From positions 1 through 64,000 of the forward strand of contig CAYPNF010000027.1 in NCBI GenBank assembly GCA_964411985.1: a stretch of DNA of 64,000 bases, given 5' to 3'. The translations under genes were made by a program, and so were the position numbers. Source of the stretch: CAYPNF01 sp964411985. Its GTDB lineage: Bacteria > Verrucomicrobiota > Verrucomicrobiia > Limisphaerales > J093. Below, one piece after another: positions 16,682 through 25,377 of the stretch; the first letter of the stretch is position 1, and each line of letters begins with the position of its first letter. The notes under the pieces were generated by a model. That model was not told where the DNA came from. It searched no databases and was given only the letters and a program-made list of their open reading frames with translations.

Positions 16682-17131
16682 ATGAGCGAGCATGGGTTCA
16701 AACCATCGGCCGGAATGGTCCCCGTGGGGAACGCGCTGCCGCCACTGAATCCGGCGAGCCACCGCATGGGATTACCGGTGGCGATCGACTTGGTGGTGTG
16801 CGGTGTGGCATTCCCGGTCCTAACTCTGGTGGCGCAACGGCTACAGTCTGACTTTCACAGCACAACGATGCTGGTCGGTCTCGTCGGCGGGGGCTTGTGC
16901 GCGGTCTGGGGATTCATGGGAAGGCGAGGACGGCAATGTCGAGTGGGTGCAGTGGTGACCTTGGGGATCACAGCATGCGCATTCGCGTGGCAAGCGGTGG
17001 GTTCCTGGCAGTCTTCGGGCATAGGGGAATCCAGTGGGCGCATGGTGGCAATGCTAATGTTGGTGTTGACGGTATTTAGCCTAGGCATGGTGGCTAATCT
17101 GGTCCAGGATGGGAAATCTCCGAAGCCATGA
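16682..17131 (+). CDS. small polytopic membrane protein, second of a tandem pair
   Basis: From the ATG at 16682 the product has 149 residues, and a shorter 121-residue form could start at 16766. It has about four membrane helices and the LVGGGLCAVWGF motif shared with the gene just upstream. The extra 28 N-terminal residues are polar, so the later ATG is a real alternative. It ends 77 bases before the glucosyl-3-phosphoglycerate synthase gene and is probably in the same transcript. Function is unknown; an envelope or transport role for the locus product is possible. Confidence 0.55.
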   Translation: MSEHGFKPSAGMVPVGNALPPLNPASHRMGLPVAIDLVVCGVAFPVLTLVAQRLQSDFHSTTMLVGLVGGGLCAVWGFMGRRGRQCRVGAVVTLGITACAFAWQAVGSWQSSGIGESSGRMVAMLMLVLTVFSLGMVANLVQDGKSPKP

Positions 17132-17208
17132 TAGGAATCTGCGCCCTGCCATTTGGAAAGGGTCTGTGTAACTGGAGCCAATAGGATATTAACAAAACCA
17201 AAGCCGTT

Positions 17209-18417
17209 ATGTCTGATTTCTACCAAACCGGTGCGGTTGCGACTCTTCATAGACTGGGGATAACCGATATCACTCGCCTTGAGCGAGATTTGAAGGAATT
17301 CGCGAGCGAGACACCCATCGCACTCATCCTTCCTTGCCATATCCGCGAGGTGGGCACCAAGGCACTAAGACTGATCATACGGGAACTGAAAAATGTTTCC
17401 TATATCAAGCAGATTGTTGTTGGGATCGACGGAGCGAACGCTCGCGGCTGGAAGAAAGCAAAACACCTCTTTTCCCAGTTGCCACAAAGCCCAACGTTGC
17501 TCTGGAACGATGGACCTCGCATGCAGCAACTCTATAAGCGACTTGAGGATGCCGAGCTGAGTGCGGGCCCGGGAGGCAAAGGGCGAAATGTCTGGACGTG
17601 TTTTGGCTATGTGCTTGCCAGTGAAAAGGCAAGGATGGTGGCGGTGCATGACTGTGACATCGTGACCTACAATCGCGAGTTGCTTGCCCGCCTTTGTTAT
17701 CCCGTGGCACACCCAGCGTTGGGGTTCGACTTCTGCAAAGGCTACTATGCGAGAGTCACCGACAAACTGAACGGTCGCGTGATGCGTCTCCTGGTGACCC
17801 CTTTGATCCGTGCCCTCAAGAGCATCGTCGGCCATCACCCTTATCTGGTCTATATGGACACGTTTCGTTATCCACTGGCGGGCGAGTTTTCCATGGACAT
17901 AGACTTGGTCCGTCGCGTGAGAATTCCCTGCGATTGGGCACTGGAGGTCGGCATGTTGGCAGAGATCTTCCGTAACACGGCCCCCCGGGCCATATGTCAG
18001 TCCGAACTTTGTGAGAACTACGACCACAAGCATCAGGAGCTTTCTGTCCGGGACCCTGACAAAGGCCTGAACAAGATGGCGATCGACATTGCCCGTTCCT
18101 TCTTCCGCCAGATGGCGGCCGAGGGCATCAAACTCGATGCGGGTCTGTTCGACACCGTCTTGAGCGCGTATATGCGGCAGGCGGAGGATACTCTTCGGTT
18201 CTATGGGGCGGATTCCACGTTGAACGGGTTGAAGTACGCACGCCATGAGGAGGAGAATGCCGTGGCTACCTTTGTGCGCAGCCTCCAGACTGCTGCAAAG
18301 GGGTTCCAGCAGGATCCTTTGTGCACACCTCTCATCTCCAACTGGAATCGGGTGGAATCGGCGTGCCCACAGTTTCTGGATGAACTCCGAGCGGCAGTGT
18401 CAGCAGACAACTCCTAA
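17209..18417 (+). CDS. gpgS: glucosyl-3-phosphoglycerate synthase (GT81-type)
   Basis: The 402-residue GT-A enzyme should transfer glucose from NDP-glucose to 3-phosphoglycerate, giving glucosyl-3-phosphoglycerate, the first step of glucosylglycerate synthesis. Evidence: the family start SDFYQTGAVATLHRLG, the IALILPCHIREV nucleotide-binding strand, the metal-binding D148-C-D150 in AVHDCDIVTY, and the long KGYYARV-DKLNGRVMRLLVTPLIRAL stretch typical of this family. The neighbours fit: a GH13_18 phosphorylase starts three bases after its stop, and a GT4 transferase and HAD protein lie on the other arm. Glucosylglycerate is an osmolyte and nitrogen-stress solute. Confidence 0.8.
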   Translation: MSDFYQTGAVATLHRLGITDITRLERDLKEFASETPIALILPCHIREVGTKALRLIIRELKNVSYIKQIVVGIDGANARGWKKAKHLFSQLPQSPTLLWNDGPRMQQLYKRLEDAELSAGPGGKGRNVWTCFGYVLASEKARMVAVHDCDIVTYNRELLARLCYPVAHPALGFDFCKGYYARVTDKLNGRVMRLLVTPLIRALKSIVGHHPYLVYMDTFRYPLAGEFSMDIDLVRRVRIPCDWALEVGMLAEIFRNTAPRAICQSELCENYDHKHQELSVRDPDKGLNKMAIDIARSFFRQMAAEGIKLDAGLFDTVLSAYMRQAEDTLRFYGADSTLNGLKYARHEEENAVATFVRSLQTAAKGFQQDPLCTPLISNWNRVESACPQFLDELRAAVSADNS

Positions 18418-18420
18418 TCC

Positions 18421-20250
18421 ATGCGAGGAAGTCCACGATTAACGCAGACGGTCTTGCCGGCAGAGGAACCTGCGAGCGCGACTGACCTTGCGGACTGGGG
18501 TGGGACGAGTTGGAATAAGACCCTGTTGAGACACCTCGAGTTTCTCTACGGGACGGTCAACACAGGAGAACTTGCAGGGAAGCTGACCCAACTATTAGAG
18601 CGATGGCAGCCATACTTGGATAACTTGCAGGCCCAGGGTGGGACCTGCAGGGTTGACGAGAAAGACGTGATCCTCATCGCCTACGCTGACCAGGTAACCG
18701 AACCTGGGCAGATTCCTCTAGGGACTCTGGGATGTTTATGCAGGCGACACATCAGAGGAATGGTTACCGGTATTCATCTGCTGCCATTCTACCCATGGTC
18801 TTCGGATGATGGCTTTTCAGTGAAGGATTTCAAAGCGGTCGAAGCAAGCTATGGCACCTGGGAAGATATCGCGAACTTGGGACGTGATTTCGATCTGATG
18901 TTCGATGCCGTGTTCAATCACGTTTCAGCCCAAGGAGAGTGGTTTCAAAGTTATCTGGCAGATGCCCCCCGGTACCGAGACTTCTTCATCTCCGTCGAGG
19001 GCACCCCGGATCTCTCTAAAGTAGTTCGCCCGCGGGCGCTGCCGCTCCTGACGCCATTCCCTACCAGCACGGGCCTGAAGCAAGTGTGGACTACCTTCAG
19101 CAGCGACCAGGTGGACCTGAATTTCAGGAATCCTGAGGTGCTTTTGGCGGTACTGGATGTGTTGCTTTTCTACGTAAGCCAAGGGGCGCGGTACATCCGG
19201 CTTGATGCCATCGCGTTTCTTTGGAAGGAGATTGGCACACCTTGCCTGCATCTGCCCCAGACCCACCAAATCATCCAACTGATGCGTGCGGTACTGGAGG
19301 AGGTGGCGCCGCATGTACTGCTGATCACGGAGACAAACGTTCCGCATTCAGAGAACATCTCCTATTTTGGCGACGGTACGAACGAAGCACACCTGGTCTA
19401 CAACTTCGCCTTGCCACCGCTGGTGCTGCACTCCATCTCTGCCGGCTCTGCACAGAAGTTGACCCGCTGGGCGCAGTCGCTCGAGTTACCCTCCACCGGA
19501 GTGACTTTCTTTAACTTCCTGGCCTCCCATGATGGCATCGGGCTCAATCCTGCACGGGGGATTCTCAGTAAGCCGGAGTTGGATGGCCTAGTGAAGCGGG
19601 CGCTGGCCCACGGCGGTTTTATCTCCTACAAGGCCATGCCAGATGGTTCAGAAGTTCCGTACGAGCTGAACATCAACTACCTTGACGCGCTATCCAATCC
19701 ATTGCACGAAATACCCCAGGAAACACTTGTTGGAAAGTGCCTTCTGGCGCATGCCATCCTGCTGAGCCTGAAGGGTGTGCCTGGGATCTATTTCCATTCC
19801 ATGTTCGGCTCCAGAGGCAAGCCTGAAGCGGTGCTTGCCAGCGGGATCCCGCGGAGAATCAACCGGGAGAAACTGAGCTTCCGTCAATTGGAGATGGAAC
19901 TGGCGCAGGGCGACTCGATTCGGGCAAAGATCCTGGCCGCTTTCCGGGAACTCCTGGGAGTGCGCCGTGAGCACCCTGCCTTTGCCCCTTCCTCCCTTCA
20001 GCGCGTTCTTGAGGTCGACGCGCGTGTCTTTGCAGTCCTGCGCCAAAGCCAAAACGGTACTGACACGGTGCTCTGTCTACACAATTTCAGCGGCGACGTG
20101 GTCGCCGTGCGACTCTCGGAGGCTGTGCCGGAGGTTCAAGCATGGAAGGACCTCAGAGGCAATGACCCAAGTCCCCTGGGAAGGGATGTGCGGCTATTGG
20201 ATCCTTATGGAGTCTTGTGGCTTGTAGTTGTCGAATCTTATGAAACTTGA
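18421..20250 (+). CDS. GH13_18 sugar phosphorylase (probable glucosylglycerate phosphorylase)
   Basis: The 609-residue sucrose-phosphorylase-like (beta/alpha)8 enzyme carries the GH13 machinery: nucleophile Asp262 in YIRLDAIAF, acid/base Glu304 in ITETNVPH, and the third acidic residue Asp371 in ASHDGIG. VTGIHLLPFYPWSSDDGFSV is characteristic of subfamily 18. Known specificities of this subfamily include sucrose, sucrose-6-phosphate, glucosylglycerol and glucosylglycerate. Lying three bases after gpgS, glucosylglycerate is the best guess: phosphorolysis would recycle the solute to glucose-1-phosphate and glycerate. The following large gene starts inside its last codons. Confidence 0.8.
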   Translation: MRGSPRLTQTVLPAEEPASATDLADWGGTSWNKTLLRHLEFLYGTVNTGELAGKLTQLLERWQPYLDNLQAQGGTCRVDEKDVILIAYADQVTEPGQIPLGTLGCLCRRHIRGMVTGIHLLPFYPWSSDDGFSVKDFKAVEASYGTWEDIANLGRDFDLMFDAVFNHVSAQGEWFQSYLADAPRYRDFFISVEGTPDLSKVVRPRALPLLTPFPTSTGLKQVWTTFSSDQVDLNFRNPEVLLAVLDVLLFYVSQGARYIRLDAIAFLWKEIGTPCLHLPQTHQIIQLMRAVLEEVAPHVLLITETNVPHSENISYFGDGTNEAHLVYNFALPPLVLHSISAGSAQKLTRWAQSLELPSTGVTFFNFLASHDGIGLNPARGILSKPELDGLVKRALAHGGFISYKAMPDGSEVPYELNINYLDALSNPLHEIPQETLVGKCLLAHAILLSLKGVPGIYFHSMFGSRGKPEAVLASGIPRRINREKLSFRQLEMELAQGDSIRAKILAAFRELLGVRREHPAFAPSSLQRVLEVDARVFAVLRQSQNGTDTVLCLHNFSGDVVAVRLSEAVPEVQAWKDLRGNDPSPLGRDVRLLDPYGVLWLVVVESYET

Positions 20251-23200
20251 TGTGTCTGCGGGGGTGCGTGTTTGTCTCTGTGCCTTCGGTTTGTCCATCT
20301 CCTCTGTCCAATCTGCGGTGGTAGAACATTCCACCCACCCCAACGGCCCCTGGCTTCCTCTGACGGGAGCGATAGTGACCCTTTCCGATGTCACGATGTC
20401 CACCGCCCAGTTCCCCCTGCCCGAGGATGCCGCGCATTTTTACCGGATCAGCGCCAATGCAGAAACGGTGGTGTGGCACGTCGAGGTCGGTGGTCAGGGA
20501 TTCAAGGTCAAGTTCACGCCGGAGAACATTCCTGCCCCCGAAGTGAGCTCTGTGCTCCCTGCAAGTGTGCGGGCCGGCGCCTCCTTCCGCATTGAAGGCC
20601 AGCACCTCTACGACTACGGTGTGCAGCCGGAGGTCTACTTCGGTGGCCGCAAACTGACCGTTACCGACGCCAGCCAAACGCACCTGACGGTTCAGGTGCC
20701 TGTGGACGCATGGAAGCGCTGTTGGAACGGATCCATCACCACCTGGATGGTGCTGATCCGGCGAGACAAGAGCGCCGGCCACAATCTGACCGTCAACGGA
20801 ATCCCTCCGTCGCCCCCGGTGGAGGTCAGCGTGCCGTTCAGAGCTGGAGTGAGGGGACGCCTCATGACGGTCCGGGCCGAGGGGCTCAGTTCCAACCCTG
20901 CCCTAAACCTCTTTGAACTGGGCGGTCAAGTCGTGGCTGGTGCTTCTTACGCGCCCGATTGGATGGATGGCTATGGCAAAGTCGAGGTGCGGGTTCCGGC
21001 CACGCTGCAACCAGGTCTCACCGCGCTCCGCGTTCGACGGGCCGACGGGGACGGCGTCTCCTGGAGCGACTCGATCCCGTTCATGGTCCATGTACCCACG
21101 GACCTGCGGGTGGACGGTTTTCTGGGCTGTGGCACTCGATTCATCAATACCTACAGCGGCTATCCCGGAGCAGACTCACCCTATGCGTCTGACACAGAAT
21201 GGATCCTCGCGGGTAGCGGCTTCTCCACGGTTTGCAGCCTTCTTGCCACCAGCCCGGGCCAGTTCGAGATTCAGCTCGTCCGAGGGGATCGCACCTTGAC
21301 CATGAGCGCCCTTGCGCTGAGCGATCAGCGAGCCCGGCTCGTTCAATTCGGAATGACTCCCGAGGAAACTCAAATTCTCTCGCAGATCCAAGCCGGTGAT
21401 ACTTTCAGCCTGCGGCCGCTGGCCAGGGAGGTCGTAGATCGTTCGCTCATTGAGACCGTCCCCATAGAGGCAACCTGCGACCGCAGGGAGGTTCTGGGCG
21501 AAACCGTCAGGGTCCGGCTGCCCTTCGCAGATGGAGCCGAGTTCACGGTCCAACGAGGTGGACTTATAGAGTTTATGGCTGACGATGCCGCCCCTTGCTT
21601 GCTCAGCACGCCGGGACTCTGGACGGGGGAGATTCAGGTGAATGGTCGATGGCTCTTCCCGATGGATCAACTCGGGAGGTACGTCCTTCACGACCCAACC
21701 CGCAACCGGTCTGCCACGATCCACGTGGTGCGGCTCTACGATGTGAGCGACACGCTCGAGTTTGGAGAGGAAGAGAGCCGGTTTCGGGAAGACGGGATCC
21801 TGCTTGGCTGGGGTGGGGTGCGCCTGGAAATACCACCCGGTGCGCTCCCAGAATCGCCGGTTCGCTCCTGGTACCGCGTGTTTGTCACTCAGGATTACCA
21901 CCAGGATTCCGCGTTCGATTCCACCATTTCCGATGGGCATCGTCGTTTCTCCATTCGGTTCTCTCCTGAACCCACCAAGCTCCTCAAACCGATCGTCCTG
22001 ACCTTGCCGTATGATCCTCAGGAATTGACCGGTGACGTGCAGTTGGGCAAGTGGAACCCCGACGCCCGACTGTACTTCCCGATTCCCTCGGATCCCGGCC
22101 AGGACAAAAAACGAGTCCTGGTCATCCCAGCCGGGGAATACTCTGATTCTGCGCGCACCGAATTGGCCCTCTCCCGGCAATCGCCAGAGCCACCCCGACT
22201 CCATCTTTGGGGCTATCCTGGGACCATGCTAGGCGATGTTCTCGACAACCTCGGGGTCTGGTCCAACAACGGAAAAACCAGGGATTTTGTTGATGAAGCC
22301 CGGAAAATCCGCGTGGATGTCGTCAAAGATCCAGCCAGTAACGATCATGTGTCGGACGACGTGGCCCGCCGGGTGCTTGAAATTGCAGGGAACACCCACA
22401 TGTTCCTGACCGGCCGCAGTTGGACGGCGCCTGAGGACTGGACCGTGATTTACATCCGCGATCTGGGGAACCCGAACGACGTTGCCGGGTCCACCACGAA
22501 GGGCGTGTTTGGTCAACCCTACGTCTACATCAACAGCCGCATCACCGGAGTAAAGCTCGACACGACCGTGGCTCACGAAATGACTCACGCCTTTCAGCGC
22601 GTGATGACGGTCAATGTCCTGACCAAGTGGATCGATGAAGCGGTCGCCAACTGGGCGGCCTATGACCTTCTCAGCCATGCCAGCGATGTCGCAGGCGACA
22701 TCAGTGCGGCCCCGGAGTTTGCGACTCAATCCATCCCCTCCACTTTCACCGACGGGTATGGCAATGAAGAGCAGTATGCTGCCTCCGCGTTCATCATCTG
22801 GCTCGCCAACACCAGGGGGAGCGCCGTTCCCGCCAAGATCTACCAAGCCATCTCGGGCCAGCCCCTGAACTGGGAACGTGCCCGCACCGTTCTCCAAGAG
22901 GCGTCCGGACTGACCTCCGACTCCATGGTGACCGGTTTTGCCCTGGCCTATTGGGGCCAGACCTACCCTCCGGTCGATGGACTATCCCTGAACATCCCTA
23001 GGAAGCAACTCACCAATTGGGTAGCGCTGACGTGGGCGCAGCTCCGCCCCGAGTACAGTAGCGCGGCCGTGGATATCACTGTGGCACCTGCCTTTGCCCC
23101 GGACCTGAACGGTTACCCGCTGGTGCTGCGGAGCACCGGTGAACGTGTGTCCTATCGTGTCTTCGGATGCCAGGGCCTGCCCGGGCTCGCGCCGCAAACC

Positions 23201-23599
23201 GCCCAACCGATCGCCCACCTCACCTCTTCTTCCCCCAGTGTGAACCTCGGTGCCTACGATGGACGATTCGCCTTCTACAGAATCATCGCCATCAACGCGA
23301 TGGCCCAAGCCGACACCTCGACTCTTTCCGTCGTCCCGGCACACATCGATGCGCTTAGCCCCAAACTAGGCAGCAAGAAAGGCGGCTACGAAGTGATCGT
23401 CTCCGGTTCTGGATTTGGTTCCATAGCGGGCGAGGTCCGCATCGGTGGCTTCTCCGTCGAGATCACGTCGTGGACGGACACCGCCATCGTATTCAGGCAG
23501 ATCAACGCGGGGGACACCCTCGGTGCCTGGCCGGTGAGCGTGACGACCGTGGAGGGCGCTCAGATCCCACCGCTGACCTTCGAATTTATCCACCCTTGA
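20240..23599 (+). CDS. large secreted IPT/TIG-domain protein with a zinc-metallopeptidase motif
   Basis: The 1119-residue product has a signal-like N-terminus (MKLDVSAGVRVCLCAFGLSI). Immunoglobulin-like IPT/TIG modules are seen near residues 100-290 (SVLPASVRAGASFRIEGQHLYD) and at the C-terminus (ALSPKLGSKKGGYEVIVSGSGFG). A central region has VRLEIPPGALPES, which resembles a ZU5-like domain. His779-Glu780-Met-Thr-His783 with Glu800 in WIDEAVANW is the HExxH...E arrangement of gluzincin peptidases. It is probably a surface or exported protease. The ATG at 20240 overlaps the phosphorylase gene by 11 bases. An in-frame TTG lies at 20228. Confidence 0.75.
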   Translation: MKLDVSAGVRVCLCAFGLSISSVQSAVVEHSTHPNGPWLPLTGAIVTLSDVTMSTAQFPLPEDAAHFYRISANAETVVWHVEVGGQGFKVKFTPENIPAPEVSSVLPASVRAGASFRIEGQHLYDYGVQPEVYFGGRKLTVTDASQTHLTVQVPVDAWKRCWNGSITTWMVLIRRDKSAGHNLTVNGIPPSPPVEVSVPFRAGVRGRLMTVRAEGLSSNPALNLFELGGQVVAGASYAPDWMDGYGKVEVRVPATLQPGLTALRVRRADGDGVSWSDSIPFMVHVPTDLRVDGFLGCGTRFINTYSGYPGADSPYASDTEWILAGSGFSTVCSLLATSPGQFEIQLVRGDRTLTMSALALSDQRARLVQFGMTPEETQILSQIQAGDTFSLRPLAREVVDRSLIETVPIEATCDRREVLGETVRVRLPFADGAEFTVQRGGLIEFMADDAAPCLLSTPGLWTGEIQVNGRWLFPMDQLGRYVLHDPTRNRSATIHVVRLYDVSDTLEFGEEESRFREDGILLGWGGVRLEIPPGALPESPVRSWYRVFVTQDYHQDSAFDSTISDGHRRFSIRFSPEPTKLLKPIVLTLPYDPQELTGDVQLGKWNPDARLYFPIPSDPGQDKKRVLVIPAGEYSDSARTELALSRQSPEPPRLHLWGYPGTMLGDVLDNLGVWSNNGKTRDFVDEARKIRVDVVKDPASNDHVSDDVARRVLEIAGNTHMFLTGRSWTAPEDWTVIYIRDLGNPNDVAGSTTKGVFGQPYVYINSRITGVKLDTTVAHEMTHAFQRVMTVNVLTKWIDEAVANWAAYDLLSHASDVAGDISAAPEFATQSIPSTFTDGYGNEEQYAASAFIIWLANTRGSAVPAKIYQAISGQPLNWERARTVLQEASGLTSDSMVTGFALAYWGQTYPPVDGLSLNIPRKQLTNWVALTWAQLRPEYSSAAVDITVAPAFAPDLNGYPLVLRSTGERVSYRVFGCQGLPGLAPQTAQPIAHLTSSSPSVNLGAYDGRFAFYRIIAINAMAQADTSTLSVVPAHIDALSPKLGSKKGGYEVIVSGSGFGSIAGEVRIGGFSVEITSWTDTAIVFRQINAGDTLGAWPVSVTTVEGAQIPPLTFEFIHP

Positions 23600-23751
23600 A
23601 GGGTCTTGGAGAGGGCCAATCCGACTCCCGCGCGAGGATTGCTGGTGATCTGGCCTGCTTTTGCGCTTGCCCTGCTCGTTGAGCACGGTTCTGCTTTCGA
23701 TTCGGTCCTCGCGCCTTGGGTGACTCGCTCGGCTTGGTAGGAAGAAGGGTG

Positions 23752-24378
23752 CTAGCGCCGGGAACGTGAGGCCGCGGCCATCAACTCGTCGAATAAGCGT
23801 GCCACCAGCGTTCGTCGGCGGACGGAGGGGATGCGCTGGATCATCTGCCGCGCCGACTTGACGTTGAATCTCGACGGCAGCTCGAGTTCGGGCAGGGCGC
23901 GGAACAAATTGGATCGGGCCGGTTTGAGGTACAAAAAATCCAGCAGTGCCTTTTCCGAAGTGGCCATGGATACGCCCCCATTTTCCATGACGTCGAATCC
24001 AAAAAAGAACTCCGGCTGGAGATGATGGATGGAAACCGTTCCAAGTGGAGTCCGGAACACCCTTGCACGTCCCACCGAGACGGCGTAGATCACGTTGGGA
24101 ATCTGCGAAATGAGACCATGATAATACAGGGCGCTTTGGAGGGACACATAACTGGGAAAGGGGGCCGTGAGATGGCTTGGCAAGGCGAGCGGATCCAGCT
24201 TTCCCGGAACCGCCCATAACCCGTGACGCAGCTTCAGAAGGTGGCTGGCCGTTGCCAAACGAGCGAGAAGCCGGCTTGCGGTGCTGTTGGAAATGGCCAA
24301 GTACGCCGCAACGTCAGCGGTGCAGAATACGTTCGATCCCATCTGTAGGATCCGGGCGTGTGTTTCGATCAAGTTCAT
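23752..24378 (-). CDS. AbiEi-type antitoxin / transcriptional regulator
   Basis: The 208-residue product has an N-terminal winged-helix domain (VFCTADVAAYLAISNSTASRLLARLATASHLLKLRHGLWAV), followed by the AbiEi C-terminal region with YVSLQSALYYHGLISQIPNVIYAVS and ATSEKALLDFLYL. AbiEi proteins neutralise the AbiEii nucleotidyltransferase toxin (type IV-style) and repress their own promoter through inverted repeats. The start overlaps the stop of the upstream toxin gene (ATGA at 24375-24378), so the pair is translationally coupled. The longer frame to 24594 lies inside the toxin gene. The order, toxin then antitoxin, is the reverse of the usual one. Confidence 0.85.
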   Translation of the reverse strand: MNLIETHARILQMGSNVFCTADVAAYLAISNSTASRLLARLATASHLLKLRHGLWAVPGKLDPLALPSHLTAPFPSYVSLQSALYYHGLISQIPNVIYAVSVGRARVFRTPLGTVSIHHLQPEFFFGFDVMENGGVSMATSEKALLDFLYLKPARSNLFRALPELELPSRFNVKSARQMIQRIPSVRRRTLVARLFDELMAAASRSRR

Positions 24379-25136
24379 GAGCCAGTGCTCTCCAGTGCCT
24401 CGACTACCGTCAACTGCATGGTCTCCCAAACCGACTCGGAGTCGTATTGTTCCCGGTGGCTCGTAGACAAGTACGCCAAGACCTGGCTCTTGAAGGTCAC
24501 AAACGTCACCGCCATCGCATTCCCCTGGGCCTTCTGGCGGCACTCCTGCAAGTCGTCGGGAAGCTCTTTCCTCACGCCTGAGTTGATCAGCCAATAGAGG
24601 TCGAACACGTCCCGCGCTTGAGTCAAAGCGCGATTGGCCAGCGCTCCCACTTTTTGATGGTAGGCAATTTCCATCGGATAGTGGCTGGCCATGATCGGCG
24701 TGAGGCGATAGTTGCGGATCAGCTCGGGATCGACCGGCTCAAACCGAGGTTCTCCGGGCATACCACGCCGGGAGAATTCGACCTTCGTCGGCAAGAGCGC
24801 GCTGGAGCCGTCGGCGCGCAGGTTCAGCTTCCAGCGTTGTGTGGTGTCGGTCTGTTTCGGCTCCGTCCAGTGAACGACCGAAAGCCCGTTCGCCTTCAGA
24901 ATCTGACTGAATGGCTTCGAGTTCAGAATCAGCCGGACCCGCTCCTGGAGGATATCACACGGCACGGTCTGCGCATCCAAATCCATGTCTTCCGAATAGC
25001 GAATGCTCTTCAAGAAGAAGCGCAAATTACATCCGCCTTTGAGTGCGAAGTGCCGCTTATCCAGTTTTCTTCCAAGCTGATCTAGAAGAAGCAGGTGGAA
25101 AAGCTCGACGTACTGCACTGGCCCATCCGCGTTCAT
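24375..25136 (-). CDS. AbiEii/AbiGii-type nucleotidyltransferase toxin
   Basis: The 253-residue DNA polymerase-beta-fold nucleotidyltransferase has HFALKGGCNLRFF (Gly34-Gly35-Cys36, where most family members have GGT or GGS) followed by RYSEDMDLD, which supplies the acidic residues Asp50, Asp52 and Asp54. ASHYPMEIAYHQKVGALANRALTQARDVFDLYWL is the conserved C-terminal helix region with the RDxxDL motif. AbiEii toxins modify cellular targets with GTP or CTP and slow growth or abort phage infection. The ATG at 25136 is preferred because the frame upstream runs into the promoter dyad. Confidence 0.85.
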   Translation of the reverse strand: MNADGPVQYVELFHLLLLDQLGRKLDKRHFALKGGCNLRFFLKSIRYSEDMDLDAQTVPCDILQERVRLILNSKPFSQILKANGLSVVHWTEPKQTDTTQRWKLNLRADGSSALLPTKVEFSRRGMPGEPRFEPVDPELIRNYRLTPIMASHYPMEIAYHQKVGALANRALTQARDVFDLYWLINSGVRKELPDDLQECRQKAQGNAMAVTFVTFKSQVLAYLSTSHREQYDSESVWETMQLTVVEALESTGS

Positions 25137-25148
25137 ACGGCATATCTT

Positions 25149-25186
25149 AATGCGCGATATTAACACCAGTGTCAATATCGCGTATT
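25149..25186. promoter_or_regulatory. dyad operator over the abiE promoter
   Basis: Two 18-base arms (25149-25166 and 25169-25186) pair at 16 of 18 positions around a 2-base centre; the core is GCGATATT / AATATCGC. On the minus strand the dyad holds a perfect -35 TTGACA (25175-25170) and, 17 bases on, a weak -10 CATTAA (25152-25147), only about 10 bases before the toxin ATG at 25136. This is a natural binding site for AbiEi autoregulation. Confidence 0.65.
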
Positions 25187-25227
25187 ATGAATCGATCCCA
25201 CGGTGCCAAGGGAAGACCAGGGATCCA

Positions 25228-25377
25228 TCACTCCCCCTGCTCATCAACGATCATCGGACTCGCACCAAAACCCACCTGCACCTCTTCTCCGGGATGGACC
25301 GCACTGCGGTGCACGAGCTCGGGGTCGCTTTGCCCCAGCTTGCGCACATAGCGTTGAGCCGCAGTCGCAATTTCCAT
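25228..25377 (-). CDS. candidate 49-residue small protein upstream of abiE
   Basis: A short frame on the minus strand begins MEIATAAQRYVRKLGQSDPE and ends MIVDEQGE. The ATG is preceded five bases upstream by GGAGG, an unusually good ribosome site for this window. The encoded peptide is polar with an amphipathic start and no membrane segment. I recognise no family. It ends about 40 bases before the abiE operator dyad, so it could be a third gene of the defence module or the decayed end of another gene. The evidence is only the ribosome site and plausible composition. Confidence 0.35.
   Translation of the reverse strand: MEIATAAQRYVRKLGQSDPELVHRSAVHPGEEVQVGFGASPMIVDEQGE

Noticed and set aside
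17365..18246. 293-codon open frame on the minus strand
   Set aside because: It is antisense to gpgS, which is supported by family motifs.
21176..22204. 342-codon open frame on the minus strand
   Set aside because: It lies wholly opposite the IPT/TIG metallopeptidase gene; its composition follows codon positions of that gene and no motif is visible.
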